A DNA stretch of 64,000 nt, taken from NCBI GenBank assembly GCA_018881555.1, contig JACAXG010000028.1:778006-842005 (forward strand), read 5' to 3'. The position numbers were made by a program, and so were the translations under genes. This document shows, piece by piece, positions 36,126 to 53,544 of the stretch; the first letter of the stretch is position 1, and each line of letters opens with the position of its first letter. This DNA comes from Amblyornis subalaris. Taxonomy: Eukaryota > Chordata > Aves > Passeriformes > Ptilonorhynchidae. The notes under the pieces were generated by a model. The model had not been told where the DNA came from and did not search any database. It saw only the letters and a list, made by a program, of their open reading frames with translations.

Positions 36126-39100
36126 AATTTCCAGGGCTGCTCTGTCCCTTCTGAACCTGTCAGTCCGACCAGGATGGTCCCCAGCCTCACNGTCCCCAGT
36201 GGTGCCACACCCCCAATTTCATTCTCTTAGCAATCCAGCCAAGGGCCCTGCAACTTCCCTGGCTGCAAGGCCTAATTCAATGGAATAACTGCAGCAGCAG
36301 CTGGGATCAGGTGGATGCTGGGTCACAGATCAGGCTCAATCCCTGCCTGTCACACACACATCACATCCCCATGAGCAGCATGTGGGGACTCTGCTCCAAG
36401 GGCTGCCAGCTCTCCCTCCTGTCACACACAGCCAGGGCTCTCCAGGCTCTGCTTCCTCCAAGGAACGGCTCAGCCAGCCCCTCCCAGTCCCTCAGGCCTC
36501 TCTCCCATTGCCCCAGGGAGAACACGCTCCAAGTGCTGCCACAATTTTTTCTGGGCATTTAGCTTCCATTTGTTAAGTAAACAGATTTGCATTTTTAATA
36601 AACATCAGACTAAGTATAATAAAATATTAACAACAAATACATGCAAACTTCAATGTCTCCCAGTTCCTTCCTCTGCTCAGAGGTTTCAGGGAAGACAATG
36701 TGAATATCCATCAGCCTCTGATGGCACGTTCCTTTGGCAGCCTTTATATGTCCTTATAGCACCAAGGGAGACATTTATTCTCCTCAAACCTCCAAATAAA
36801 GCTCAGTGGGTAATGTTTGAGTGGATGTAACTCCAGCTCCAGCCCCTCCACCCTGAGCCCGTCCGTGGGCACCGCGGTACCCTCAGGTTGGTAAGGCCAC
36901 GTCTTTACATTTCTAGGCTGCCTTGGTTAAGCTTCTACACCCACAAGCACCTCCTGCCCACGGCCACGGGCTCAGCACAGAGCCGAGTCCAGCCCTCCTC
37001 CCCCTGCCCCACCCCAGGAGGCTCTGGCCAGCACTGACCCCGGGGCAGCCCAGGCTGCCCTCCCTGCAGTGCAGCTGCTGCTCTAGCCCACGGGATCAAG
37101 GCCAGCCTGGGGACGGAGCAGGAGGATGTTTGAGATGTCTGACAAGTCAGCAACAGCCCAACGCCTTCCCAAAGCCATCACATTAACATCAAAACAGCAA
37201 TTAAATCCTCCAAATGGGAGCTGCCAGTTCCGCGCAGCCCAGGAGCCAAAGCCAGGGCACGAGGAGCCAGGCTGGGCTTGTCAGGGCTGCTGGTCCCCCC
37301 CGCAGCACCGGGATGACACGGACTGGGAGCAGGATCCCTGGGAAAGCTCCGGCCCATCCGTGCAGTGCCACCACACCTGGCAGAGCTCACCTGCCCACCC
37401 CATCGGCCCCCAGTACACACCCAGAGCCTCCCAGTGCCTTCCAATCCCGCTGTCATTCCCGATTAGCTTCAGGAGAGCTCGGTGCAGACATGCAGGGCAG
37501 CCCATGTGCAATGTCTGACAGCACCGGCTGCCTTTGGCTACAAGGAAATGTGCTGTCTTAGGAAACAATACAAACAAAAAACCAAACCAGCAACCCCCTC
37601 AGAGAGATTCAAAAATTAATCCTGATGAGAGGCTGCCAGTTATTGGAATAGGAAGCACAAATATATTTTAATATGCATATTGGCAAGCAAGATTTTCTCA
37701 CTATGATGCAGTGAGGTAAGAATATGAGGATGGAAAATCTGAAAAGTTGCATCCATCTGTGGCATTTCCTGCCCTGCTGCGTGGAATTTGTGGACTTTCT
37801 GTTTGGATGCCAATAAAATGGATGGATAAAATCAATACTTTAAAGCTGAAAATTGTCTTTGGGTTTACAGGAGCCACCTCCCAGCCCAGCCCCGAGGTCT
37901 GGAGGAGGCGATTTCCAGGCTCCAGGTCTGGCCCACCCTGTGATAAGGGAAAGCAGGAAGCATCCATGCTGCTCCAGGCAGCAAACGGTCATTGTGTGCA
38001 CGAGCACCTTCACAGCTTCCCAAACTAAGTTCCTTGTTAATGGAGGGAAGATGCCATATGAATTTTTACATTTATCTAAAGCCATCTCGTGAAAAATCAT
38101 CCTCATTTTAATCTGATATTAACGTACAGGCATCACTCCATCCTGACTGGAGAAAGGGGGAGGGTGGGAATTTATCTTACATAAATCCCAGCGTGTCCTG
38201 TCTAATATTTATAGCCAGCACAGAATGGCTTTTCCTCCTGAGCTGCAGAAATAAACCTGTCAGCTCCCAAGATGGCCTTGTATTTAATCACTTTCCTGCT
38301 GGATTTCAAATAGAGACAAAAGGCACAATAAAATATTTTCCATTGATCCCTGGGATGCAATCAAGGACCATAAGAAGCTGAGGATGCTGCTGCCACCCAC
38401 CCTCATTCTCACTGCCAAGGACTGGTGCTGAAGACACCCTCGACTTCCCAGGGATTTGTCCCAAACCAGTGGTACAACCACAATCTCACCGGCCTTGCAG
38501 GCATCTCCTGGGCAAGTCTGACCTTCCTGGAGCTGCTCTGGGTCAGGAATCTGGCTCCTTGCACCAGGAGGACCAGGGCTCTTCTGGCAATCGTGTTTAG
38601 GGGAATTGGGGTCACAGCACACACCTCAGGCCACGCTGAGGGCCCCTGTGCTGGTCAGGGGGGATGATGGTGCTTTTCACTCGTGTCTGGCTGATGACTC
38701 CAGCCCCCAGTCTGGGGTGCTCCAGCACATCCCTTCATCCCTGCTGCTGGCAAAGGGAGCATCCACTGCAAGGCTTCCTGGTGTACGACCCTGCCTTCAT
38801 CCCTCTCCTACGGAAAAAGCCAAGTTTCTGCCTAGTACACTTAAAATGGAGGCTGAATAGTCTGGGGAATCTCAGGGAAAGTCTTTACAGGACCCTGGGA
38901 CTCTCAGAGCAAATCCTGACTGGATTACCANAGATGTTTAACCTCAGCACATCCACCTGCCCAATGTCAGCCCCCTCAATCCTTAAATCCCATCTAATTA
39001 GGAAATTATGCAAACATCAGAACTCACCTTGTACAGGCTGAACTAAGGCTACAAAACCCCCTACGCAGGGAACTGGTACNTTTACACACCCAGGTCTGTA

Positions 39101-42100
39101 AGTGGCATTTCAATATTAATTAACTCCAAGCAGTTAGGGGAAAATTAATTTATGCAATTAAAAATTATTAGATTAGAAGGCATTTTTTTAACCCCCCATC
39201 CTGTTGTGAATAATCCTGGGCTCTGCCGTGTGATTTCAGTGCTTTCAAAANGAGACTTTTCAAATCACCAGGCTTTATGTAAAGTAAAGGAGTAATTAGA
39301 TACCAAAAACAATAATTATCTCAACGAGAGACAGGGAGAGCAGGGAAGTGTAAATACACTCCCAGGGTAACTGCAGACCCAGGAAAGGAATTGTTATGCA
39401 CCAGCCAGAGCAGGGAGCAGCCAAGCAGAGCCCCACGTCAGAACCACCAAAGACAACCCAGCCCCTGATCTGTCTTGTTCCTGACTCTGTGATAAAGGTT
39501 AATCAAGCACAAAGCAACACAGGAGCTCCTGGGAATTCACTTCCAGCTCCAAGCACAGAACAGCCCGGCCAGGCGGAGGCTGAAGCCTCCGTTCGCTGTT
39601 GGTGGGGAATGAAGGAGGTTTTGGGGAGGGATGTGATTCCCTCCCCAGCAGCAGCGCTGGGCAGGCACCGAGAGCCCTCCCAGTACCCCCTGAGCCCTCT
39701 CAGTGCCCCCTGTGCCCTCTCTCCAAAGTGCAGAGATGCTCAAAACCATGGAAACGTTCCCAAAAAATGGGTGGGTGCTACAGAAGAGACACAGAGCAAA
39801 GGTGCCTCTCTGGAGACTGGGACGGGAGGAGGAGCTGAGCCTCAAGCTCAAATCAAACATGAGTTAGTGAACTCCTCTGATAAGCAAAATGATGCTGAAG
39901 ACAATTTGGATGGGCTCCGCTCCCCCTGGCTGGTGTTCCCTGGGCTGAGCACGGACTGGAAAAGGGGAAGGCTGGGGGCAGGTGAGGGCAGACATCCAGC
40001 CCTCGTTTGCACGTTATTCCTTATTTTGAAGCTCTGGATAAAGCCAATTCCAGCCTGACCTTTATAGATGCTAATTATAAAAAAAAAAACAAAAAAGAAA
40101 ATAGAGTCAAGCCAAGGGGAAGAGCCAGGCCAGCACCAACCCCCTCTGCAGCAGTGCTTGGCCCTGGTGAGACCACCTGAAGGTCACAAACAGCCACATC
40201 TCCCCTTGTCACCCCCCAAACACCCCGTGCAGTGTCCAAACCCCATTCCCATTCCTGCTGCTCTGCCCCATGCTCACGGCTGGCACCAAAGAAACAGCTT
40301 TTTCCAGCACAGAGGCACTGCTGGAGAAATATCAGCTATCAGCAGGTACCTGAGTTGTCTTAATCCTCCCTGAATCCCAAATCAGCTGCTGTTAATCTCC
40401 CTGTCCTATCAAACAGGGAATTTTCCCAGCGCCAGCCGTTGGGTGAAGCGACAGCCGGCAGCTTACAGCCCCCCTCCCCAGGGCCGATGTCAGAGGGATT
40501 TTTAAAGAAAGAAGACATTTAAAGCAGGACAAAATTTGCACATTTTAAAGCAGCAGAGCTGTAAGGAAGTGCTTTTGATAGAATTCAGTTGTTTTTCACT
40601 GTAAAGCACCAAACACCAGCGCTCTGCCCCAGCCCAGGGCAGGCGGCGACACTGGGGACCTGCTTGGGGAGAGAGAGATGGGGAGAGGGGACACAGCAGC
40701 AGCAGCTTCGCTGGAAAATGGACACAGAGGTGGGAAATGGCAGGAGCTATGGATTTCAGGAGACAGGGACTTCTGCAGAATAACCCCACGAAGCCCTGGT
40801 CCTTGCTCAGGGAACCCAGGTATGGAGCAGTGTCCCTCCACAGCCGGAGCTCCTGGATCCCCCCTCGTGCCTCAGCATCCCTGGCACGAAGGTTGGGTCT
40901 CTCCCCCAGCCAAGAAATCACGGGTGCACAAACAGCTCCAAACACTTTCCCACTGCCACACTTTGGTATCAAAGTCACTGCTCTCCCAGTAATGCCATTC
41001 CCACACAGTCCCTCCCAGGGAAAGGCACGCAGGCAGCAATCCAGACCCTCATGCTGATCATCCCAGCTGCTGCCCAGCACCTGGGTCTCCCCATTCCCCA
41101 GGCAGGCAGGAGAACAGGACATTACCCCTCTGTGGATGCAGAGACAGCCAGCACAGAGCAGCTTCAAGGACAGGATCCCATGGAGCTCCCTGCAAAGGTA
41201 TCACTGCCAGGAGTGAATTTGGTACAAAAACATCTACCTGAGATTAAAACAAACAGCCCCAAACACAGGAGGGCAGGGTTGGCAGCCCTGGGGCGAGGGG
41301 CAGCTCTCTGGCTCAGCATCCCTGCCCTGTCCATGCTGGAGGAGATGGGGCTGTGGAGGCTCCTGCCCAGCCTCCACATGGGTGTTTTACTCCTGATGGA
41401 TCAGCCAGGAAAGGAGCTGTAGGAGGAAAAAAGCTGCTGGAGCAGAGAGGCATTGAGAGGGAGCAGAGCGAAAGGCACCAGGCACCCTGCACCAAAGGGA
41501 CTCCCACTCCGTGTTTTCCCTGGAAGCAGAGTTTTTCCAAGCACCAAAGGGGGCCCTTCAAACAAACAGGAGAACTGTAAAGCAGAGGAAAAGCAGATGT
41601 GCACAAGGTTGCTACAGGCAGTGAGACAGGCGAGGCCTCCAGGAGCATACCTGGACTCGGGAGTTGTGATCCAGGAGGAAGGATTAAGGAACGTCCCTAC
41701 CCTGATCACAAATATCAGGCACGGAGATCAGATTAAGTGTGAATTCAGTTCTCTGTGAAACACCAGTGCCCAACTAGGGCACTGCAGCCAGCAGGCACCG
41801 GGGGGGAAAGCATGGGAATAATTCCAAGCCTCAAGGACCCGGAGCACCACGGAGAGACTCGGACAGGGCTGTGACCCCGCCTGTCCCACCAGCTACAAAG
41901 AGAAACAGAGAAATCCAGGGAGAGACATCCCTGCTCCCGAGTCTACACGAGGGCAGGGAGAGCACAGGGACAGAGTGTGTCACAGAGAGTTTGGGGGCAC
42001 AGAGCAGGGAGGGCAGGAAGAGCCTGGGAGGGGTTCAGGCTGCAGCCCCGCACTGGTGTCACCCCTGCACTGGTGACACGTGGACAGATGTCACTGCAAC

Positions 42101-42726
42101 GTGGCTGCACAAGGAGCAGTCAAGCATTCCTGTCTTTTTTGACAAACAGCTTTCCAATTGCTCCTGCCTGCACCTGGGTTTGCTCATTCCCCCCAGGCTG
42201 CACTCCTGGCACCCGGGACCTCTCTCCAGGAGAGCCCGGCAGGGCTAAGGAGAAGCAGCCAGGATCCCCTCGCCGCAGAGCCGGGCTCCAGCTGCCTCCC
42301 TGGAGAGAAACTGTGTGGTGAAATCCAGCTCCACCCAGGCAGACCGAGCCGAGCTGGGCGTTGGAATAAAGCGGAGATTAAAGAGAAGAGAGATCTGGTC
42401 AGCTGGAGAAGAAGGGAGAAAAAACCCCGCAGACCGACTGAGCCGGGCTGAGGAGACAGACACTGCTGCAACACACAGGAGCTGGAGCTCCACCCCTGCA
42501 GGGCAGAGCCGGGCACAGGCATCCTGGAGTTCTCCTGCCCCAGCAGAGCCCTGGCACTGCCAGATCCCAGGGGACACGATCTTCCGAGGAGACAGAGACA
42601 GGGACAGAGAGGNGGCTCCTCCAGGACGGGCGGCACCGCCCGTGTGCCCGAGGGTGGCTGGCAGAGAGCGCGGGGGAGCCCCGGGGCAGGGGACGGTGGG
42701 ACAGTGGGAGGGAGCCGCACACTTAC

Positions 42727-42867
42727 AGCCTTTGGCTTGAACGGGGGCTGGATCTCCTTGCGCTCCAGCTTGTCCCAGTCGATGTAGCGGAAGAAGGCGT
42801 GCTCCTTGATGTCCCGCTCCCCCTCCGGGCCGCAGCCCAGGCGCTTGGCGGGGTGCTTGGTCATCAG
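42727..42867 (-). CDS. PRKCB: PRKCB last common exon: end of kinase domain (human residues ~575-621)
   Basis: The exon is 141 bp, 47 codons, phase 0 (acceptor TGTCCCCAG, donor GTAAGT). It starts [19 protein letters not shown] and ends [10 protein letters not shown]. It contains the conserved C-lobe Arg (KRLGCG) and the start of the AGC-kinase tail. The phase 0 donor allows joining to either C-terminal exon downstream, giving beta-II or beta-I. Confidence 0.98.
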
Positions 42868-45800
42868 CTGGGGACAGAAACGGGAGAGACAGTCACAGGG
42901 TGTCCAACGGCTCCCAAAACNTCCCCTTTGAGAAGTGCCCAGGGAGTTGTGATGCCCAGCTGGACATCCCAGGATGCCCCACATCTCCTCCAGCTTCCTT
43001 TGGGGCTCCAAGGAGAGGACACTGAGGGAGAAGCCAGAGGGATTCCAGGGATAGGAAAGGTTGACAATAGCTTGTGAGAGCAGACTAAGATGATGGCAGG
43101 TACATGAGCACTGGTGGGATGGGCACATCCCCTTTCCCTCTGGGAATGAAACCGGATGGCCAAGGAACAACCCCAGGGTGCCGGTGGGGCTCCCTCAGCA
43201 CTCGGCTGCACTGGGGCAGCTGCCCAGCGCTCCCTCTGCTTGGCACAAACTTCTCAGCACCTGCAGAGTTAACTCCAAAACCCACTGCCCATTTAAGATG
43301 AACAATCTGCCCTCCGAAACTCATCAGCCCTGCAACCAGAACCCCCAGCCCCTCCGGAGCTGTGGCAGCACAGACACGAGGTGGATTTCTAATGAGAGAG
43401 TCAATTTGGAGGAAGAAAAGCACAAACAGTCCATTAATGTTGTTTATCATCTAAACTTCTCCTCTTCAGTGGCTCAATAAGGGAAAGGGGCCCCAGGAAT
43501 CACGGGCAGCTGTACAACATTAATATCCTGGGGCAGGGTTTGAGCCGTGTTCAGAGATCAGATGNAGATTCCAGAGATTCACAAGACGTTGATAAGGATG
43601 GAGAATATGAGCTTTATATCTCCAACAAAAGCACTGCTTTATTAGCAGCAGGGCAATTCATATTGATCCCAGGGCTGTGGAGAGGCTGCAGCAAGCCTGA
43701 CTCCGTGTCCCAGGGCTGGGGGNCCGTGAGAGCCCCCGGGAGGGACAGGAGGTGCCAATGCTCTGGCCAGAGAGCTGGGACACCTCCCACCCATGTGCTG
43801 GGTACAGGTCAGTCCTGCCACCCGTGACAGCACGAAACAAACTTGCCCAGGAAAGCTCATCTTTCACAGCAACGCTGCAATAGGGCACTGAAAGCAAGGA
43901 AAACTCCGGGGGAAAAACCCCAAACCTAAAACCCTAAAAAGACAAAAAAACTCCAACAAATANAAGGTGAGAGCAGAGCCACCAACTGCTCTGTGAGCAA
44001 ACAGCTCCACATCCCTGGCCTCCAGCTGTGACAGCATCTGCAGCTGGAGGAGTGATGGCGTGAGGCTTTTGTGAGGCAGCATCCCCTTGGAAAGTCCATC
44101 TACAAACAGCAAGGGCCTGGCAGGCTCTGCAGGCTGGGCCAGGGATTTTCCAGCCTCTGCTCAGGGCCAGGATGTGGCTGGCATCAGCACCAGCCTTGCA
44201 GAGCCCGTCCTCAAGCAGAGAGCCAGGCTNGAGGGCCAGGGAGGCCAGGGACCAGCAAAAACAAAAGCAGGGTTTTTTTCCAAGTTGCTTTTCGTTAATA
44301 ATTGAATTTCCCTTGGCACTGCAGCACACAGCCCTCTACAAAATGAAACCCAACAAGAAATCCCAGAGTAAGAAGCCTGGGAGAGTGGCAGAGGTGCCAT
44401 GTCCTGGCCTGGCAAACACATGTGGCAGCAGCACGGGCAGCAGCCGGGATGGGCTTTTCTCAGGCAGCAGCACCGGGGAAATGCCGCCCAAAATACCTGT
44501 AAATATTCCCAAAATACTGCGGAAAACACGCCATTTCATGCCTTTGCTATCAGCAGAGATTAAAGAGGGAGCTGATAGCCACAGACAATCTGTTCCCCTG
44601 GAAAGGGCTGCTTTGCTCAGGCTGCTTTGCTCCCTCCATATGGGAGGGAAAAGGCTGCNGGTTTGTGCCGGTGCCCACGCGCTGCCGGGGCCGGGACAGG
44701 AGTCTGGCTCCTGACAGCCAACCTGGTGCTCAGGAGAGCCACCCTGAGCTACCTGCACATGGAAACAGCAGCTCTGAGATCAGCCTGCAGGAACAAATCC
44801 AAGCTGACAGCCGAGGAGGGAAATGCTCCATTTGATCCGTTAATTGCTGCTGACTGGCGAGTCCTGGAGCCCGGGGAGCTCTCCAGTTCGCTTCCCAGCC
44901 AAGGATCCCTGATTAGCGCCCGTCTCTGGGCTCTGGTCAGTACCAGGCCTGCAGGATCAAACATTTCCTCTCCGAGCAGTGCAGCAGAAAAAGGTGACTG
45001 GCACTGGCACATGGAGTGAAACTGTGGGGGAACAACCAAATGGGTTTGGAGAACGTGGTGGTGAAACCCCAAACCCCTCACAGGTTGNTCCCCGGACCCT
45101 CACAACACTGGGTTTGTGCCCTCCTGGCAGCCCTGCCACACCCCAGCACAAACAGCCTGGCCTCGATGCAGCTCCTCAGGACGTATTTCACCGTGTTCCA
45201 GGGGCAAACATAAACAATTCCCACCTTACTAAAAAGTTCTTAAATCTCACACGGGGTTTGAATTAAACTCTCTGGTGTAGCAGTTTGGTGGCAGCAAGGA
45301 ATGTCATGAGGTTTTGAAATAGTAATACAGAGGGAACCACCACTTTGGTACCAAAAAATACAAGAATTTATAGAGAACCAAACCTCAGTGCGTGGCCAAG
45401 TATCCTCCCCTGCAGCCTCCCATCTCCAGAGTGAGAAAAGCCACGGCAGCTACACCCAGCAGACGCTGCAGTGGCAGTCCCTGCTCGTTGATTAACAGCA
45501 CCCACGTTGTGCCTGATGCAGCAGCAAACAAAGCCAGCCCCGAGCCTGGGCCCTGCTCCAGCCTCCGCTGCCCCGGGGCCGTGGGGATGCTCAGCAGCAC
45601 CGAGTGCTCCCATCCTCCTGCCTGACCAGGAGCACACTGGATTTTCCCTGTACACCCCGAACAACATCAGCAAAAGGACGGGAGATGGTGACAGTGTCTG
45701 TGGGAATCCCCCTCCAACCACTCGTGTGGTTTCTGAATTAAGGACTTGATTCTGCTGACTGTGGCAGGGACGCACCCCCTCCCTGTGCCCCATTCCAGGT

Positions 45801-46777
45801 GGGAACACCTGCAGCAGCCTTTTCCCATGGGACAAATGAATATTCCTCTTTAACACCAGCTCAGAACTCTGGCAACGCCAGGAAGAGGCTCTGAAATGCC
45901 GCAGTGGGAGCGTTAAGCGCAGGATGTGTCATTTGTAGATAGAAACACTATTTTGAGATAGAGAACATTCAGATATTTTCAATATTAACTATTATAAGCA
46001 AACATTTCTTAAATTCCTACACAAACACATATTTATAGCAGTGTGTGGCACTGGGGGTGAGATGAGGCTCGGTCCCAAGCACACAGAACAACATCAGGAC
46101 CTCGCCAGCCTTTATCCATCACATCCCAAATTAAATCAGGCTGCAATTAAGTCAGGCCTAGGCCCAGTCCATGGAGAGCTCGGGATGCTGGGCAAGGCAG
46201 AACTTCACTGCAAATTAAGAGAGAGGATAATGAAAATGCTGCCCTGACCCCACGGAGACACCACCAGCACTGAGCTTCAGGTTGTCCTGAAGTGCAACTC
46301 ATCACAGCTAAATGGAGGGATGAAGGTTCTGTACCTGATCTCAGGAAAACTATCTAGGTATCACATCCCTTTTCCCTGAGCATCATCTTTCANTTCAGGC
46401 AAAGACCTGTCCTGTCCTCACCTGATGGGGCACAGGGTCTCTGGGCAGGAACCCTCCCTTCGCCCCTCCCAGCCAACACCCCAGTTCTCTCCAGNCCCTT
46501 GCCTGCCCCCAGGCCAGCCCCTGGGTCCCAGCTGTATTTCTGCTCAGTGCAAGGGCACGGAGAGGATGCAGGTGTGATTTTTACCTGGTTTAGTACAAAC
46601 ACACATGGTAGCAGAAGTTGTGGGTTTAGGACTGGAGGGCACAGGCAGCAAAACCCAACCAAGTGTCAGACCCCACTCATGCTGGGGAGCAGTGGGGTGA
46701 GCCGGGACCCCCAGGGGTGCAGGATCTCACTGCTCACACTCCCTCCAACCCAGAAGAGGACCCAACCCGGCCCTTAC
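42868..46777 (-). other. PRKCB: PRKCB intron, 3,910 bp
   Basis: This GT..AG intron is mostly unique sequence with an AT-rich block at about 45900-46040. No CR1 or further exon was recognised. Confidence 0.85.
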
Positions 46778-46885
46778 CCCTTTGCAGATCGCCACTGCCT
46801 CCTTGGACATGGACTTGGGGTAGGCGACATTGTGCTCCATGATGGACTGGAAGAGCTCGTCTTCATCTTCTCCCTCAAAGGGGGC
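46778..46885 (-). CDS. PRKCB: PRKCB exon: kinase C-lobe acidic segment (human residues ~539-574)
   Basis: The exon is 108 bp, 36 codons, phase 0 (acceptor GCTCCAG, donor GTAAGG). It starts [19 protein letters not shown] and ends [12 protein letters not shown]. It is separated from the helix F exon by only 268 bp, the shortest intron in the window. Confidence 0.97.
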
Positions 46886-47027
46886 CTGGAGCAAAGCAGA
46901 CATGGCTTCAGGGGCATTCCTGAATCTCCAAGCTCCCATGTGCTGCTGTGTCCTTGGCCACNGAGCCAGCCCCAGGAGCACCACACNGGGACACAAGTCT
47001 GGTCACTGCAGTTCCTGGGGCTGCNCC

Positions 47028-50642
<3,615 letters not shown>

Positions 50643-50705
50643 CGGTAAATGATGCCTTTGCTCTGCAGGAAGAAGAGCCCGATGGCTATTTCTGCTGCGT
50701 AGAAC
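50643..50705 (-). CDS. PRKCB: PRKCB exon: kinase helix E (human residues ~444-465)
   Basis: This 63-bp micro-exon consists of one base completing Val, 20 codons (FYAAEIAIGLFFLQSKGIIY) and CG of the split Arg of the YRDLK catalytic motif. The acceptor is CTTTCAG and the donor GTAGGT. It is in phase with both neighbours, which is why the short exon can be placed with confidence although it gives only a very small open frame. Confidence 0.96.
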
Positions 50706-51585
50706 CTGAAAGAGAAGGTTTAAAAGGAACACTGATCATGAAAGGAGACGAAATGAAAACCTTTCCAATCGGGAGGCAGAGGAGGAAACGCGTCAGGCAG
50801 ATGTGACCAAGGGACAGGGCAGCCACGGCAGAGAAATTCCNGGGAAGGATCACACGAGGATGATCCAAGCCAGCCTGCGCTCGCAGCNCGCAGCAAAGCC
50901 ATCGGGCTGCTGGGGGCTGTCACTTCTGGTTACACAAATTAAGCAGGAGCTGGATCCATGGCTGCTCCTTACAATGTGCTGGCAGTGCGGCTTGGAAAGT
51001 TATCCCTGCTCCCGGAGCCAACAGGTAGTGCCGCCACCAGCTTTAAGGAATATTCTGGGTCTCCGAGGACTCTGCCAGAGACAAGATACTGGTTCAGCAC
51101 ACCAGGCTCTGCTCAGTGTTTGTGGGTTTTATCTAAGCCTCTGAAGGCTTCTAGGAACGAATCCTGCTCTGTCCAGCTCACAGGAACAGGAGCTGAAAGC
51201 CACCAGTTAACACCTGGGTTGATCACCCCGGCAGAAGAGCCAAAACCCGACATCCCTCTCGTCCCCCAGGGAAGGACCAGGCACAACAGAGCCCTGGAAT
51301 CTCCCAGGAAGCCTCCAAACCTCCCTGCCTTGTGCTTTTACTTACCTAAATTTATTTATTTAGCTCAAGTATTTACAAGTACAATGCTCCCCAAGGGTGA
51401 GGTGGAGTCACCTGCATCCTTNGCATCAGGCAAAGAGTTCTCCTGTATCTTCCCGTTCCTGCTGTTTGCCCTCCCTGTCTGCCCAGGAGCTGCACCACAA
51501 AGCCTGTGCCTTGGACCCCATTTCCAGCCACCTGACACAGGTACATTCCATCCCTACCCCGAGGGTGCCAAATCACCGCACTTAC
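50706..51585 (-). other. PRKCB: PRKCB intron, 880 bp
   Basis: This short GT..AG intron has two ambiguous bases near 50840-50890. No repeat or extra exon was recognised. Confidence 0.85.
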
Positions 51586-51677
51586 ACAGCGTGGGGCTCC
51601 TTGAACCTCCCAACCTGCTGGATCTGGTACATCAAGTCCCCACCATTCACGTATTCCATCACAAAATACAAGCGGTC
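51586..51677 (-). CDS. PRKCB: PRKCB exon: kinase hinge strand with gatekeeper (human residues ~414-443)
   Basis: The exon is 92 bp: 30 codons plus two bases (GT) of a split Val codon. The acceptor is TTCCTTCAG and the donor GTAAGT. It encodes [20 protein letters not shown] and then [20 protein letters not shown] is the gatekeeper and hinge strand that lines the ATP pocket. The residue after DLMY is Gln (codon CAG) where human PKC alpha and beta have His, so this is either a lineage substitution or a base error. Confidence 0.97.
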
Positions 51678-52284
51678 CTGAAGGAAAAAAGCAAGCAATT
51701 AGCAACGGGATTATCAGAGCAGGGAATCTGCAGGGGTCAGAAACGGGAACCAAGGTGACTGGCAGCTCCAGTCTGTAATTCCATGGAAATACATTCATCA
51801 TCCCTGCCCTCTCCATGGGGTGCAGGGGCTCATGTCCATACANAGCCCATAAGTACTGATGCCTTTGCGATGCCCAGGACTGGAACTCTGCCCCTCTGCA
51901 GATGGATCCACTGGAGGAGGCAAGTGGAGGAATCCCTCAACCAGAGGTTTTTCACTTTCCAGGGATACGTTTGCTCTTCCTCACAGAAGCTGTTCTCAGA
52001 GCATTGTTCAGGCAGGTCCTTGCTGGCAGTGCCCCAGGCACTCCATGACTTCAGTTAAAGGACGTGAGCAGCTCCCNTGGGGACCAAACTCCATCCATGA
52101 CCACCAGGACTCGGCCAAGCACCAGGAGGGATGTGTGACACTCCCAGCCCTCTCCTGGGACAGCAGTGCCAGGGGTGCACAGGTCTGCAAGGGACCCCTG
52201 GTCAAGCTGGGGAGGCGGGAGGGGGCTGCACCCCCCTCCTCACTCCTTCCAGCCTGGTCTGAGGGGTCACCCTGGTCATGTTCA

Positions 52285-52480
52285 CACATAGGTGAGACCA
52301 GAGATGCTCCAAGGGCTGGACCCCTCTGCTCTGGAGCCAGGCTGGGAGAGCTGGTGATGTTCAACCTGGAGAAGAGAAGGCTCCAGGAAGACCTTGGAGC
52401 CCTTTCCAGTGCCTAAAGGGGCTCCAGGAGAACTGGAGAGGGACTTGGGACAAGGGCCTGCAGTGACACAGGCCCTCGAT
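52285..52480 (+). mobile_element. CR1 LINE, more internal 3' segment
   Basis: It contains GATGCTCCAAGGGCTGGACC, then CAACCTGGAGAAGAGAAGGC and GGGACTTGGGACAAGGGCC. It is the region just upstream of the tail, without the tail itself. Confidence 0.88.
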
Positions 52481-53544
52481 GCTCAGGAGCCCAAGGACAC
52501 CCCCGAGCTGCCCATCCCACCCACAGAAGGAAGGACACAGAGGCTGGAGCACTGCGAGAGCTGCAGGTTGGCATCATTACATAATAAAAAACTTCCCATT
52601 CCTCATTTCCTCCTTAAATAAGCTTTGCCCTGCTTTTCAGACAGGAAGGACAGGGAGCCCAGAAGAGATGCAAATGGAGTATTGCCAAAACCAGGGCTGG
52701 GAAGGAATCAGGGTTCAGCACCCACAGGGCACATCCCAGCCTGGCCATGCCCAGCCAGGGGATCTGGGGCCATCAGCCCCCACCCCCAGCACAGCCCACC
52801 CGGCTGTGGGGCAGCCCCAGAGGAGTCAAATACAGCACCAAAGGGGCAACGGGGCTGTGTAAAACACGGGATAAAAGGGGGAATTCATCTTTTCAGCTGC
52901 CTGGGGAGCACCCNGTGAGAAGGCCAGCCCCGGCAGGCGTGCGGCCAGCCCGGGGAGGCACGGGCAGCAATGTCACCTTGAGCAGCCAGCGCCACGCAGC
53001 CAGCCCGTGACAGCCACGGCAGCGCCGGGCAGGGCTGCAGCTGCTCCCTAAATATATCGATCTGCTTCAAGGAGGAAGAATATTAAAGAGACGGGCTCTT
53101 GAAACAGCCAGCTGAGCTCTAAAAGCGGGAGCTGAGCTTTCCTCATTTGGGTGGGGAAGGGAATGCTGNTGCTTCAGGGAGAAAAAATGGCATGACTAAA
53201 GCAGGCAGATGGCCGGGCAGCCCACGGGCTGGGAGGGAGGGATGGCACGGAGCGCTGGCCCGGCTCCTGCCGGGGGCAGAAAGGACGGCGTCTGCCCAGG
53301 TCTGGAGCATCCAAAGGCGCGGAGCAGCGGCGCAGTACGGAGATGCAAACCCACCGCAGAGCCTGGCACGGGGCTGGGGACACCCCCTTCCCTGGGCAGC
53401 CAAGATGCAACTCCCGGGGCTCCTTTCCGTGCCCTTGTCCTAATTAACTGCTCCGTTCCCTGCCCAGCTCCATACTGGGAACAAGAGGCAGAGCCAGGAC
53501 AACAGCCACATTCCCCATCCACCCCTTATCGAACAGCAGAGAGA

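Larger units (their letters stand above)
35644..42726 (-). other. PRKCB: PRKCB intron before the beta-II exon, 7,083 bp
   Basis: This is the longest intron fully inside the window. It contains one plus-oriented CR1 3' end (35975-36125), a short (GGCAT)n run (35776-35800) and AT-rich non-repeat blocks at about 37620-38100 and 39100-39320. No additional coding exon was recognised. The acceptor for beta-II reads CCTCTCGTAG, a weaker tract than most others here, which fits a regulated exon. Confidence 0.85.

Noticed and set aside
42184..43170. 328-codon minus-strand frame at the last common PRKCB exon
   Set aside because: Only 42727-42867 is exon. The rest is read-through of intron on both sides, as shown by the splice signals.
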